Made by a program: the position numbers and the translations under genes. Below are positions 49,692-62,400 of a stretch of 64,000 nt of DNA, piece after piece. A model generated the notes under the pieces. It worked only from the letters and a program-made list of their open reading frames with translations. It did not search any database and had not been told where the DNA came from. Position 1 is the stretch's first letter, and every line of letters starts with the position of its first letter. Source of the DNA: Trebouxia sp. TZW2008 (lineage: Eukaryota; Chlorophyta; Trebouxiophyceae; Trebouxiales; Trebouxiaceae); NCBI GenBank assembly GCA_002118135.1, contig BDIU01000164.1:110195-174194 (forward strand), in the 5' to 3' direction.

Positions 49692-52600
49692 TCAAGGCTG
49701 CTCTGCCTTTTTTTCCATCGGCACCGGCAGGCTCTGCAAATTAATGTGCTGGCAGTCAAATGCTGCTTGAAACCCAACGCGCCTCTGCAGAAACGTCTGA
49801 AGCCTGGCACGCATGTACTGATGGCTGGCCATGTGTGCCATCATCAGCACCAGTAGCATCCCCCCTTCAATGATCATGGTTGGGGTATTGCACAACAGCT
49901 GGGCTGTGGTGGTCCAGGACATTGCTGTGGCTGTCACCAGCAGCGCTATGACGACAGCCCCAGCCAGAAACACTGCCAGAATGTGCCCTGCACACTGACC
50001 CACTCGATGACTGATGCGCCCAAAAAAGGACGGAATGTCAAAGTCAGGAGCAGCAATCTGCGGCAGTCTGAGGACGGCTGCCAGCTGCTGGTCGGTCTTG
50101 TCTAGCGCATCACAGTGCTGTAGAATGGCCGTGGTTTGGCGCCTCATGCAGTTCCTCAGGACGAAAGCATCAATGAAGCCTGCCTGCGGCAAACCTCTGT
50201 TGTCAACTTGTGATGCCTCAGCATGCTTCACTCAAAGACAAGCTTTGCAGGGGGACTGAGGTGTCTGACAAACGCTGACATGTAGCTTGGCAATGTCTTC
50301 AAGGCAGCAATATATGTAGTGCGCGGGCTGAAGCAAGCGAATTAGCACTGGATGAGCATTTTGTTGGTATACAATTGTGATTGTTGATGACGCATTTTTG
50401 CAGCGAGATGTCAGAGCCTGCAGTACTACATCAGCTCCCTCCTTCCCCCTTGCAAGAAGCCCTTTGCAGCAGCAACACTGCAATTACTGAGAACATGTTG
50501 CGACAGGAAGGTTGAACGCACCAAAACTGTTTTGCAGCTTCTTTGCAACTAGACACTCAGCAGCTTTGCAGTTGCTGCATCTGCTGCCACAGCAGCAGAA
50601 ATGATCTTCAGCATGCTCCGAGTGCAGCAGCAGCATTTCACACATTGTGGGTTTAGGGGTCAAACTAAACCCTAAACCCTGAACCCTAAACCCTAAACCC
50701 AGCATGCAAAGTATCAGCTGAACGCTGTGATTCTTCATCATGCCAGCTCTCATACGTCAATCGCTGCAACACAGAAGGTCGCTTTTTGACCAGACTCACC
50801 AAATGGCAAATTGGGGCAATCCAATTGGTTTCAAAAGCATGACTTGCTACTGACCAGGCTGGTGCGAGCGCCAAAGATGAGCAACTACTTAGCATCGTCA
50901 AACAGCACTGGCTGTCGCAGCAATAGCGTGAAGCTGTGGGCAATGAACAATAAGACAGCAGAAGCTTGTCAGACCAATGTAGGTGCCAGTGATGGGCTCC
51001 CAATTCATGCCAGACATGAATGGCTGTTACAGTGTCTTCTGGGCTTGAGCAAACAGATCACTGCAATCTGACTGCAAAAGTACTTCTGAGTGAGGAGAAA
51101 TCAATGTCAAGGACAATTGGATATAAAAACAAGTCTCTTGGGAATCCAATGCAGTGACTATATCCAGATGTGCAACAGCGTGAGGCCGTGAGCAGAAGCA
51201 ATGAGGCGGCCGCAGCTTACCAAGCCCGTGTAAGTGCCAATGATGAGCCACCAATTGGCATTTCCATAGCCCATGATGGAACCGATGACCAACCAAATTG
51301 CCAGCAGAATAATGCTGAGGCAGATGCCACCAATGGAACCAATGAAATTTGCATACCGATCCACAATGACGTACAAGCCAAAGTGGCGCTTCCAGAAGCC
51401 GATGCTGGTTTGTTGCTTGGGGACGACTGGTTCAGTCAGTGTGGACTGCTCTGAATGTAGCTCCTGCAGTAGTGAATGTAGTAGCGGTGCATACAGCAAT
51501 ACTGCATATAGCAGCAGTGTGTGTAACACTACAGCAAACTCTCTTTGTAAGGACACTTGATGTAAGGACAATCTCGATGTAAGGACAACGCCATTGGTAA
51601 CCAATCACTGCATTCTGAATGCACTGGTCCCCCTGAGTAAGGACGATTCGATGTAAGGACAAGTTTCTTGGTGACCAAAGCAGTCGTCACAAAAAGACTT
51701 TACTGTACTGTGTGCAGCAGTGATGCATGCATCACATTTTGCATAGAGCAGCAGTGCATACAGCAACACTGCATATAGCAGCAGTGCTGTAACAGTACTG
51801 TCTGTAGCAATGACGCATGCATCAAACTTTGCATGGAGCAGCAGTGCATACAGCGCCAGTGCACGTAGCAGGATTGCATATGGCAGCAGCATATTACAGA
51901 CTGCGTGTAGCAGTCTGTAATAGCCATAATGTAGTATATGGGGCGCAAAGGTGTATCCAGAGTACCCTCCTAACCCCCGAGAAGCAACATGACATGTACT
52001 GGGGCGCACGCACTGGACTCCATGCCTTGGCAGAGGCGCCACCCTCCCCAAGAGCTTTGGCAGCAGCCCCACCAGCCTGCTCAGGGCCCTGAGTAGCAAG
52101 CTAAAAGTGCATTTCTGTGTGACTTTCACCATATGCAAGTTGTAGCAGCAAGATGTACCTGGCAGTCTTTGGTGGCTGCGACAAGACGCTCTTCCAGCTG
52201 TTGATCTAGGCCCGCCAGCAGTGCAGAGCAGCAATGCATGTATGAACGGTGGCGGCGCTTGGTGTTCTGCAGAAAGGTGGTCATCACCATCAGCTCCACA
52301 GCTGTGGCCGTGTTGGCGTCTAGCTGCCAGTTGTCACCAAAGCCCATGTGGCGACCCAAGGCAAGCCAAGCCACAATCCCAGCTGCATTGCCATGTTTCC
52401 GTTAGTCTATTTATCAGCTCCACATGTCAGTGACAGTCCATGCTAGCTGTCAGCGCTGTGGGCAATCAGCAGTTAGCAGTTATGCAGCTCAGATGCAACA
52501 CATATAGCTTCAGCTACAGACCACACCAGACCTCATATTGTAACAATTTTTGGCATTTGCATAACCCTGGCGTCAGTGCTATGACGCAAACATTACCACA

Positions 52601-55548
52601 TCAGGGGAACCTTTGAGTCAGATCCCAGCTGCATTGTGCACACCACTTCTCACTGATCAAGTGCTGATGGAAACACCTCTGAAATGGATCTAGTTGCGAC
52701 CTTGTGCATTGTAAGAAGGATGCAGGGCAGACCTATTTGAGCTGTCAGCACGACTGGGAAATTTTTGTCAGGGCAGTTCTGCATTTGGCTCTTGATGAGA
52801 ATGTGATTTGAGAATTTTGCAAATTGATGTTAAAGGGCAGTATGCACTCTGGATAGCTCAAGAACGTATATAAAGCATCATCAAACACCACTACGATTGT
52901 GCCTGGCTTGCACCTCCGCTGGCTGACTGACTTGCTGATTCACTCACCCACCCACTCACCCACCCAAGCACCCACTCACTCACCCATTCAAGCACAAAAG
53001 AGGACCAATTGGGTCCAACGTGTTCATACATGCGTGATACTGAGGTTTGAGGACCCAGCTAGCTGCACGCAGAGGCATCAAAAAGTCTCCAAACAGTTGG
53101 ATTGTCTCCACGCAGAGAGTAGACTTGCCTGGCTGTGTGTGTAACATGTACAAAATCAAATGGCTCAGTAAATGGCTGAGATGTGTAGGCAGGCTCCATC
53201 AGCATGCATGCGGCAGCTGCAGCTGCACAATGTTGTTCTTAGTGTGTTACTTGCTAGATGGCAAATTGCATACTTTTCTGACTCTACTAAAGCAGCGAAA
53301 TGCAGTACATATGGCTTTAGCAAAATGATATTGCCAAGTGACCAAGCTACTTGCAGAGCCTGTTATGCAACCAGCAATGCCTCCATGGCTTACCCCAGTA
53401 GATGGCTTGGATGAAAGGTGAGCCGGCAAGCTCGCTGGCAGCATCTGCCCACCTGTCATACCTGGAGGCACACACACCACATGGGCACCATTGGCATCAG
53501 ACAGCTCAGACTGCATTGCTCAGGACGTTTGTGGTGAGACGGGCTGCCCCTGAGCATTGCAGGGCATTGATCAACAAGCATCATTCATTCATTCATTCAT
53601 TCATTGTAAACGTGGGCTACGCAGGCTCAGCAGGCCCATCTAGGTACATACAGCAGCAATCAACTGTCTCCAACCAGTGCGATTATGTGCTAACCTGAAC
53701 CATTTGTACTGGACACGGAGGGCGGAGAGGTCCTTGTACACAGTTGACTGCCAAGTATCTCTGGGTCTACAGGTCTGGGTAACGAGCATCGGCAAGGCCA
53801 GATTTCAATCACTCATACTCGTGAGTGGCATGCATGCGGAATGTGATGATGCTGGCAAATTCCAGTGGCTTACATTTAGGCGCAGCAGGTTACCAACAAA
53901 CAACCATGATTGTGTTGTGTTGCATCAGCAAACTCAATGCCATGGCTGCTCCACACCTCTCGGCATCCAGTCATGTGCTTAACAGCTTTTATTTTTTTGT
54001 GAACGTGGGCTAGGCAGGCTCAGCAGGCCCATCTAGGTATATATGGGCCTGCTGAGCCTGCCTAGCCCAACTATACAAAAACAAAAACAAAAAAAACAAA
54101 ATGACAAGCTGAACTGCAACGTGAGGATCATTGAAGGTGTTTACCATGACTTCTGTGGCAGACTTCTGTAGCCAATCTTGGGGTGATCAGGATCTGGCTC
54201 CAGCCTGACCATGTGATGTATGGCTGGAAGAGCGCTGAAACCATTTTGTTCTTTGGCCAGGCGGCAAAGCAGGCGCAGCTGTCTTGTGCCGCTGGCCTGT
54301 AACTTGAAGCAGAGCGCATTTCAGAGGGTGACGAGGATAGAATTGGGCTTTTGATGAAAGGATGCTCAACGTAAGGACAAGCTTGCTGCAAGGAAAGTGC
54401 AGCTGAGCACGTACGCCTGTATTCTGACAAAAGAGCTACTTCTGAGCGGTGATGGTTTGATGCAAGGATAAATACACAATTGCTGTACCAAAACACTTTA
54501 CAGTGATGACACTTTAGATGACACACAACCTAGCAACAAGCGCTCTATCTGTAGTTCAGCTAAAGCAAAGCCTGATGCGTTTGCTTCATAGGATGTCAAG
54601 TCAAAGCATGCACTCAAATACGTAACATGCAGACACCATCTGACTGAGGAATGGCGTCAAAGTCTCAAGCAGGATATGCATGGATTTACATTGGCAACAG
54701 GATTAGCAGACACAGACAGTCACGATGACGACATAGGCGGCAGCAGCACGGAACTGACCATAGTGCAAAACATGGATGTGATTCTGAGTGCAAGGGCACC
54801 TGTAGAAGGGCAATCTGTCTGGCAAGTTCTCTGTTATCCTGCTGCTGAGCAAACAAAAGGGTGATGTCCCACAGGTAGCACCCAATGGAACTCACATCCT
54901 GCAGCAACATAGCTAACATAGCAACATAGCACTAGAGAGGCTGCAGACCTGTGTGTCATATCTGACACATATGAGTCATTGTGTAGTCACAGGACTTATT
55001 TGCTTTGCAGCTGTTGCACTATGTGTGCAAGTCAAAATGAACTGCGCCCATTCAATCACAATACCATCTTGCTTGCTTTGTTCAGGAGGGCAGTGACATG
55101 TGATGCCTGTTAACATGAGTGTTCTTAGTAGATGCTGCTCCTGCATGTCCACATACTGCTCATACCTGCATTGATATCTGCCAAATTTCCTGTCCTGACA
55201 CCCACGCTGCAGAAATGGCCCATCCCAGCACCAGGCATATGACAACAACGAATGTCACACTTGAACCGGCACACGTTGCCAGGGTGTTCAGGACCAGTGC
55301 AGATGCTTTGTCCCACTTCCTCTGCAGGCGTGAGCGGTTGCTGAACAGGGTTTTCTGCAAAGATCGACACAATGTCAGTGCTGCCTGCAGCAGTGCACAT
55401 AATTGTTGTTCAAAAAAGGCAACTGGCTTTCAGAAATGATTTATTTGCTAGCCCATTGCAGAGCCCAAAATTTCTGAAGTCTATGTACAAGCAGCACTCG
55501 GACCTCTGCAGATGTTAATGTCTCATTGGATGGCGACGATGACGACAT
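49692..55548 (-). CDS. FET4-type low-affinity iron/divalent metal permease
   Basis: Plasma-membrane permease family; yeast Fet4 takes up Fe(II) and also Co, Zn, Cu and Cd ions. Exons (minus): 55504-55548, 55166-55354, 54800-54898, 54145-54296, 53394-53461, 52159-52382, 51221-51463, 49692-50183; in-frame, 503 residues. Seen: a hydrophobic segment near residue 40 (FVVVICLVLGWAI), IWQISMQDVSSIG, the FET4 element FGDNWQLDANTATAVELMV then TFLQNTKRRH, a second copy-like half with YANFIGSIGGICLSIILL and NWWLIIGTYTGL joined to AGFIDAFVLRN, and C-terminal segments HILAVFLAGAVVIALLV and MIIEGGMLLVLMM. Length and motif order match the family. The gene is divergent from nitrile hydratase. Introns carry MITE copies 3 and 5, a perfect hairpin, telomere-like repeats and an exon-end copy. 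Confidence 0.9.
50650..50701. repeat. Interstitial telomere-like repeat (inverted arrangement)
   Basis: GGGTTTAGGGG followed 12 bp later by four to five CCCTAAA units, one a CCCTGAA variant. Both telomere orientations are present head to head inside the last intron of the FET4-like gene. TTTAGGG is the plant/chlorophyte telomere unit. Confidence 0.9.
50962..51005 (-). repeat. Partial copy of FET4-like exon 51221-51463 end
   Basis: On the minus strand this repeats the exon's NWxxIxGTYxG end (ATTGGGAGCCCATCACTGGC), about 250 bp downstream of the real donor in the same intron. It is a donor-side copy. Confidence 0.75.
51530..51707 (+). mobile_element. MITE copy 3
   Basis: 178 bp. Left end TACAGCAAACTCTCTTTGT; right end reverse complement TACAGTAAAGTCTTTTTGT. 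Inside are four GTAAGGACA-type blocks and two GGTRACCAA motifs. It lies in an intron of the FET4-like gene and is the cleanest copy for defining the TIRs. Confidence 0.9.
51717..51905. repeat. Tandem repeat of about 89 bp, two units
   Basis: GCATGCATCA, TTTGCAT and GAGCAGCAGTGCATACAGC recur 89 bp apart, with further AGCAGCAGTGCATA echoes at 51480-51520. Intronic, no coding sense. Confidence 0.7.
52935..52996. repeat. CACCCA/CACTCA-rich simple repeat
   Basis: Degenerate run of CACCCACTCACCCACCCA type in a FET4-like intron. A shorter (CATT)n run is at 53583-53606. Confidence 0.85.
53610..53644 (+). repeat. Single-arm copy of the hairpin at 54006-54069
   Basis: GTGGGCTACGCAGGCTCAGC followed by AGGCCCATCTAGGTA matches the left arm and loop start of the downstream hairpin with one mismatch, without the right arm. 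Confidence 0.85.
54006..54069. repeat. Perfect 27-bp inverted repeat (hairpin)
   Basis: Left arm 54006-54032 (TGGGCTAGGCAGGCTCAGCA...) is exactly complementary to 54043-54069 with a 10-bp loop. T-rich sequence on the left and A-rich on the right (CAAAAACAAAAAC) extend the pairing imperfectly. Intronic in the FET4-like gene. Confidence 0.97.
54345..54506 (+). mobile_element. Degenerate MITE copy 5
   Basis: Shares AACGTAAGGACAAG, a TGATGCAAGGATAA block and a GTACCAAAACA then CTTTACAGTG end with the other copies, but the TIRs are eroded and there is an internal deletion near the right end. Confidence 0.55.
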
Positions 55549-56421
55549 ATGCCGGTGCGATAGGAGGCACAAACGCAGCTGGGAAGCTTGAAGAAATGGC
55601 GATCACAACGCAGCCCGCTCAAAGCTTATGGTGTCAGTGCAAGAAGTCTGACGTCGCGAAGGACACGACGGCAATCAGGTGCAAAGGATAGCGTGTGTGT
55701 GACGACATCAGCGTTTCAGCTGCGACTGCGGAGACGCATCAGACCCACAAGCCTTGAAAGCCTATGCCACAGTTGGATGCGACGATCACTGGAAATCTAC
55801 AGCTGTGCGTGAAGAGAGGCGCCGTACGGGAAATGCTCGTACAACTCGATGGGCCTGCGTCGATCTGCTCTGCGACAAGAAGAGGAACTGATCGGTGTTT
55901 GGCAAGTCTCAAAGCATGTGTGCACAGGGCCGAGCCTCTGCTACTTGTGATACACTACCAAACAGTGAGCACTGACGCCACCAGCAAGACATGTCAACTG
56001 ACTCATGTCAATGCTGCATAGTGCCAGCGCCTGCTGCATACTGTGAGGGGGTCCATTTTTGACGCTTGACCTTGCATCGCTGGTGATTATCTTGGGCAGA
56101 CATCTTTTCTGCCCTGAATCTCACATGACCCTAATGAGTCATCGCCAGGGCGAAATGCAGTGCCCTGTTACAAATCGCCTTCACTGATTGCACTTGCTTC
56201 AGGACTGGCACAGCGGATCCGCCCTGCACATGCAGGAGATGACCTAAGAGCGTATTTTAGTCAATCATTGGTCATTGTGAATCATTCGAACCTCTACAGC
56301 TAGGTCAAAATTGAGGGCACAAAGTGCGTTGAACCAAATCTGACAGCCATCTGCATCTCATCAAAGTGCAACTCGCTTGCTTGTCACAACACAACTGTTG
56401 ACCTGCGGTGATATTGCAAGT
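55549..56421. promoter_or_regulatory. Divergent promoter region, FET4-like permease and nitrile hydratase
   Basis: 873 bp between the outward-facing starts at 55548 (-) and 56422 (+). It is a little more GC-rich near 55590-55760. No coding exon is supported. The 74-codon frame at 55588 has no family resemblance. Shared control of the two genes is possible from the layout, but no metal-response motif was recognised. Confidence 0.5.
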
Positions 56422-59400
56422 ATGGCACCTCCTGCCTATGCCATCGACAACATGCAGGACGTTGGAGGACTGGGTTTTGGCCCAGATTCTGACAAGTTTG
56501 CCCTGACCACGGACACGGTCGATGCGCCGCTGTCTGTCGCCATCGAAAAGTCTGGCAAGCCAGTGAAATACTGGGAGTGAGCGCTATGCAGTTGCTGTGC
56601 TTGTAGCGGATTTGCTGCCCGTGGCATTTATGCTGATGTCGTTTTGACTCCGCTGATTGCACTGCTCCGACAGGTATCAAGTGCACGCTCTGTCTTCGTT
56701 GCTGGTCGGTAATGGACATGTCAGGCCCGGCGAGATGCGGCGTGCCATTGAGTTCTTGCCCACGACCGCGTTTTCCACCAAGACCTATTGTGAGTGCTAA
56801 TCTGTATGCGTGCGTTCGCGCTGTGTGGTATCCAAACTCTGCATGAAGTATTTTGGCTGGTGCGTGCGATCAAAAGTATTCAGCTTGACACGCGCTTGCA
56901 TCCATATTTCCCCCAGCGAAAAACTTGAACGTGCTGCAGCAGCAGCTGATCACTGGAGGTCGATGGAGTTTCTTACGGTGGCTGTTTTTTCTGCAGACGA
57001 GAAATGGGCCTCGGCCATTGCTACCACCATGATTGAGCGAAAGACGATTACGCAACCAGAGCTGGACGCCGAGCTTGGTCTCGAAACCGAGGAACCCCCT
57101 GTCAAGTGAGTCAACGCCTCATCTTTGACGAGCATGCAGCAAGACAATGCGCACTGGAACCGTGTTCGCGTTGTTGGGCGTTTTCAGGATGATGTTTGCA
57201 AACGTGACGTGCGCATCGCTTGGGCCTGAACGTGACAACATCGTGTCACATGCAGATACGGGCCAGGCAGCTATGTCAGAGTGAAGCCTGAGGATGCTGC
57301 AGTGCGCTACCGCAAGCCTCATCTGCGAGTTCCAGGTCAGCATTTTTTGCAGCGATTGCACTGTTGCTGCCTGCAACTTGCTGTGGACTGCATGGAGGCT
57401 GTGAACCCCTCAGCTTTTCAAAACTCACTTGCGCGTGAAGGGTGCGGCGTTATACGATATTGCTGAAAGCTAGCATGTATGCGCATACATGGATGGCTTC
57501 ACAGTATGCTCCAGAACTGCTTTGTGCTGACTTGCAGGGTACTTGTATGGCGTTGTTGGCAGAATTGACACGGTAAGTTGCGACAAAGAGCTGCATGAGA
57601 GCTATGTTGTGTTTGCAAGTGCCTGTATTGGTATGCCTGCCATTGATGCTCAGGCTGCTGGCTGCATGTCATTGCTGCATTGTCTTGCTGTACAAGTATG
57701 CCTCCTTTGAGCAGCACGCCTTGCCATGATTTTGTACTTGTTACAGTGCACATCAACCGACTGGGTTTTTCCATGCAGCCCACCATTGGTTATGTGGAGG
57801 AGCCTGACATTGATGCCTTCCAGTGAGTAGTCACAACTTACTCGATGCTACAGCTGCTGCAACTTTGTCTGCGCGTTGGCTTGAAGAGTTTCTATACAGG
57901 GCTGTGTAGGCTGTCTCAAAACATGAAAGTCAGCAGTTCCGTTTGATGTTCGCCAAACGCTTGATGCACCCAGTCAAAAGTGAAACCAGCACATGCTCAA
58001 GACTTGTGTTGCCAGCTCACAGCAACATCTGCATGTGTCAGTACATCTTTGCTTGTCCACTGTATCAAACTCCTGGCATTAGCGCCGTCACTATCACTCT
58101 GGAAAGTGCGGACCGAGCATGCGTGCATAGGCATTTCTCTTTCTCATCACCAACATTTGGCATATAACTGACTGTGCATGTGTGTGTAGCTATGTGGAGG
58201 GTCCTCAACAGCCAGTGTACAGAGTGGTGTTCTATCAAAAAGACTTGTGGGAGGGTTACCATGGCACTGACTCTGACAACCTGGAGATTGAGGTAACATC
58301 TGACTAAAGCTTTGCCTCTGACCAAGTCTGACTGACTGAGACAACATGTGAATGGAGATCACATCTGAGTTTGGTTTTGACAGACTTGGACGCTCAAGTG
58401 TCTAGCTCTGCTTTAGAGATGAGAAAGTCTAGACACCAGGGTTGCATCTGACTGCATTGTGACCTTCTGACTTTGACTTTTAGATTCCTTTATGTTCTTA
58501 CAATACTTGACGATTCATTGATGATCATTTGATGTTACTGATAAATGTGACAACTTGCTTGCATGCTGCCGCAGCTTTTGCAATGTACCTGACTGGATGT
58601 GACTGCATTGCAGATCTGGCAGTCCTGGCTCCTTGACTCATCAGAAGAAGAGTTCAAGAAGCAGCAGGCCAACCGCCTCAAGCCTCCTGAGGGTTTTCAC
58701 CCTGACGGTCACAGCCACAGCCATGACCACGACCATGGACACTCTCACGAGGAGCGCGAGCAGGTGGAACTGAACGCTATCAAGGCTGAGGGGGACGATG
58801 CTGAAAAAGCTCGCCTCATCCAAGCACTCATCAAGGTTGGCCCTTAGCTGCTTCTCCTCAACAAACTACATTGACAGTATGAATGACGTGGTGTCAATCA
58901 TGATTGTGGGCACCAAAATCTGCATTGGGAGCATGTGCAAGTGCAGTGGGTCTCAATAAGATTGATGGAAACGGTGCTGGGGAGACTGGCATCAATCAGC
59001 CCCTCATCAAGGTTTGCCCCTTTGCAGCAATCCTGACCAGTGAGAAGCTGAGTGGTACAGGCTGATAGGTGACCAGCATCCATGTAGGCAAGAGCTGCTG
59101 CATCCTTTTGTCTGACTTTCAACAGTTGAACATCAGGCGTCCATGTCGCGATGCTCAAGACAAGCCTGCCTGGCGAGATAGGACTTGTGCCACACATCCC
59201 TAGCAGTTTCTGCTGGAATATGTTACTGTTATTATTATTATGAGCACAATCGACATTGCATGCGGCTAGGCATGTACATCATGTGTTGTGGTTTTCAAGA
59301 GCTATAATTTCATTGCAGGAAGCCAAGCAGATTGTGACAGCAGCAGCCACAACTGCCCACATTGCAAGGCTGAAACCAAATGGCAGCAATGCTTCTGGTT

Positions 59401-62400
59401 GTACATAGTTGCAAGGTCAGCATGACCTCTTGCAAGCTTTGACCTGTTTCCTGGTGGTGCTTGGATGCAGACTTTGACAGCCAAGAAAGTGGTCACAGCA
59501 GCTGACATCACTGCCCAAGCGAAAGTCATATAGCATTTGGGGCCTGGGACCTCATTTCCATTGTACTGTGCCGCATCAATATGAACTGTGCTTGTTTGCA
59601 GATCCTGACAGCCAAAAAAGTGGTAACAGCAGCTGACATCACTGCTCACATTGAAGAGCTGGAGTCATATGGCAGTCGGGGCCTGGGGCCTCGGGTGATT
59701 GCTCGGGCCTGGACCGACCCGGAGTTCAAGAAGCGCCTGCTCAAGGATGGTGTTGAAGCTGTGAATGAGCTGGGTATTGAGGCTGGTGGTTGGCTGCCTT
59801 ATGGTGGAGTCACTGGTATGCAGCTCACACTTGTGTCGGTACAGAAACAGGTTTTCATGAGATCATGTACTCAGCCAAAACCTTGCTGCACAAGCTGGCA
59901 ACCATTACTTCAGCTTGAGAGCTGTTCCATGGCAGGCGTCAGCTGACCAGCATGGTGCGCAACTGACAGTAAGCTGTGGCGTGGAATTCCTGATTTAGTG
60001 ATCATGTCATATGCTTGTTGTGTGTTGTTGCGCCATGTGGAGCCCGATAGCCAGCTGATCTGCACCTTTCAGGACATACCAAGCCTGAGTTGGCCAAAAG
60101 CCATGCCAACAGCTTCCCAACAAATCTGCATACATGGCGTTGAATGCTCATCAGGCAACAGCCCGAAGTTAACAGCACTGATCCAGTTTCTGGCAACATG
60201 TTGTCAGCAGAACCAGCATTCATACTGGTCACTCCAACTGTGGTCCTCACCACAGCTGCGCCTACAGCTGCTGTGGATGCATGCGGCAAACCACAGTATC
60301 TGGGTCTCAGAACTGCAGACACTGCCGCAGGCATGATGTACTCTTCTGTGGCATGCAGAGTCTCGTAACCAGCTGTCAAAGCTTTCTTCTGGTTCAGTTG
60401 TTGACTGGCAGCCTACATATGCTTCAGATTGATTGTTTGCTTGCGTGAAAAGGGTAATTACCCTTACCTGGCGGTTTGACATTTATCAATAATGTTGTTT
60501 TTCACACTGTAAGATATCGTGCAAACAGTATGCAGTTTGATGCGGCAGCAAGGCCTAGCTAGGGCGTCAGCCAAGATCACACTGACAGCAGATTGAGAAG
60601 TTACTGCTGTTGCTTGTAGAGGCCAATGCTCAGCTGTCAGGCATCATTTTGAAGGTTGTGGAGAACAAGCCTGGTGTGCACCACCTACTGGTGTGCACGC
60701 TGTGCTCCTGCTACCCCATCTCAGTCCTGGGCATGGCTCCTTCCTGGTACAGTGTTTCCTCTTTACAAGGACACTCGGTATAAGGACATTCTCGTTGTAG
60801 GGACAATGCATTTGGGAACCAATCACTGCATTTTGACTGTAGTGGTATTTCTGAGTAGGAACAATTCAATGTAAGGACAATTATCCTGGTAAGCAATGCA
60901 GTTGTTATAAAGAGAAATTACTGTAAATGCGCTCTCGTACGTCATGCCTTCTGTAATGCCTTGCAATTGATGCCTTCTGCGCTTATTCCTCGTGAGTGCC
61001 TTTGTCTTCTGCTATCAGCTTCTTGCTCTTCACTTGCGCTCTTAGTCAGCTGCTCTTGCTAATCCATGTCAGCCTTGCGCATGGCTCCTTCCCAGAGATT
61101 CCCTTTTGCCCCATGTTCTGCCTTCTGCTGACGCCTTTCAGTCGTTCTTCTTGTGCTAAGTGCATTCGCCTCCGGCTGTCAGCTGTTTGCTCTTTGTTGG
61201 TGCTGTTTTGCTCCGTTCTGCTGCTACCCCATCTCAATTCTGGACATGGTCCTTGCAGAAATTATTTTCCATGTCATGTCATGTCGTGCTTTTTTACAGT
61301 TGAGGTGTTTGTCTTGTCGTTTTTGCCATCAGCTTTTCATCTTGTGCTTTTTTGCCAAGGGACTCCTGCAACCCCATCTCAGGCTGGGGTGTGGCGCATT
61401 CCTGTTGACTCCTCTCCTACCCCCTTCACCACTCTCTCTCGCTCTTGCAAATTGGACTTCCTGACCCTGACAATTTTTGTCTTTCAACAAACGGCTTCTG
61501 CCTTGCTGTCAAGTGCCTTTCCCTGTCACTAAAGCTTGTCTGGTCATGGCCCACACCTGACATTGCCCTCAAAGCCTGTATGATTCATCCCTTTGCCTTA
61601 TGCTGTTTTGCTGCTGCTGCTCTTTGTTGTCTTGTGATGAAGGCCGGGGCGATGTCCTTTTGCTTTTTTCTTCCTGCCGTGGTCTTTGTCAAAGTGATGG
61701 AGCCTGTTTTGCACCCTTTCTGCCAGTCTCCTGTGATGATGCCCATTCTAAATTCCTTGCATCCCTTCACATCTGTGTTTTCCGCCCTATCCTTCCTGCC
61801 CTGAAGCTCACTGAAGCTTAATTCAGCTGTGTCCTGTTTCAGTTCCGCTCCGCTCATTCAGATCATTTCACTTCATTTCAGTCCAGTTCATTTCAGCACA
61901 GCAATTTTGAGCATGTGACCCCTGTTTGGCGACCTGCATGTATCCTGTCAGGGGGCCACAACTGCATCCTGCCTCGTCTCGTCTGTCCTGCAGTTCATTC
62001 TAGTCTAACCAATGTCCACTACAGCATAGTCCAGTGCAGTTCAACTGCACAGCATTCAGTCTAGTTCCGCTCAGTTCAGTGCAGATGAGACTGGTGCGGT
62101 GCGAGTGAGTTGTGTGCCGTCCATTGCACTTCATTTTGTTTCAATCAGCTCAGCCCAGTTGTAATGATCCTTTCGCAATTCGAACCAACGACCTGTTGAT
62201 TCGCCGTCTGCCACGTTAACCCCTTGGCTAAAAGGCGGATTTCTGATGTGGATCCATGTAACCCAACCTTTACACCAATTCAGTGCAGTGCAAAGCAGTT
62301 CAGTTCAGATTAGCGCAAAGCAGTTCAGTTCAGTTCAGTTCAGTTCAGTTCAGTTCAGTTCAGTTCAGTTCAGTTCAGTTCAGTTCAGTTCAGTTCAGTT

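Noticed and set aside
49692..50231. Stand-alone 179-residue membrane protein gene
   Set aside because: The frame is the last exon of the FET4-like gene; the first residues read upstream of the CAG acceptor at 50184 are intron.
55588..55812. 74-codon Arg/Ser-rich frame between the divergent genes
   Set aside because: No family resemblance and it sits in the expected promoter region; arginine richness follows from local GC content.
60996..61804. Long hydrophobic Phe/Leu/Cys-rich frames (178 and 119 codons)
   Set aside because: They lie in a nitrile hydratase intron with T/C-rich, degenerate exon echoes; no splice, start context or family support.
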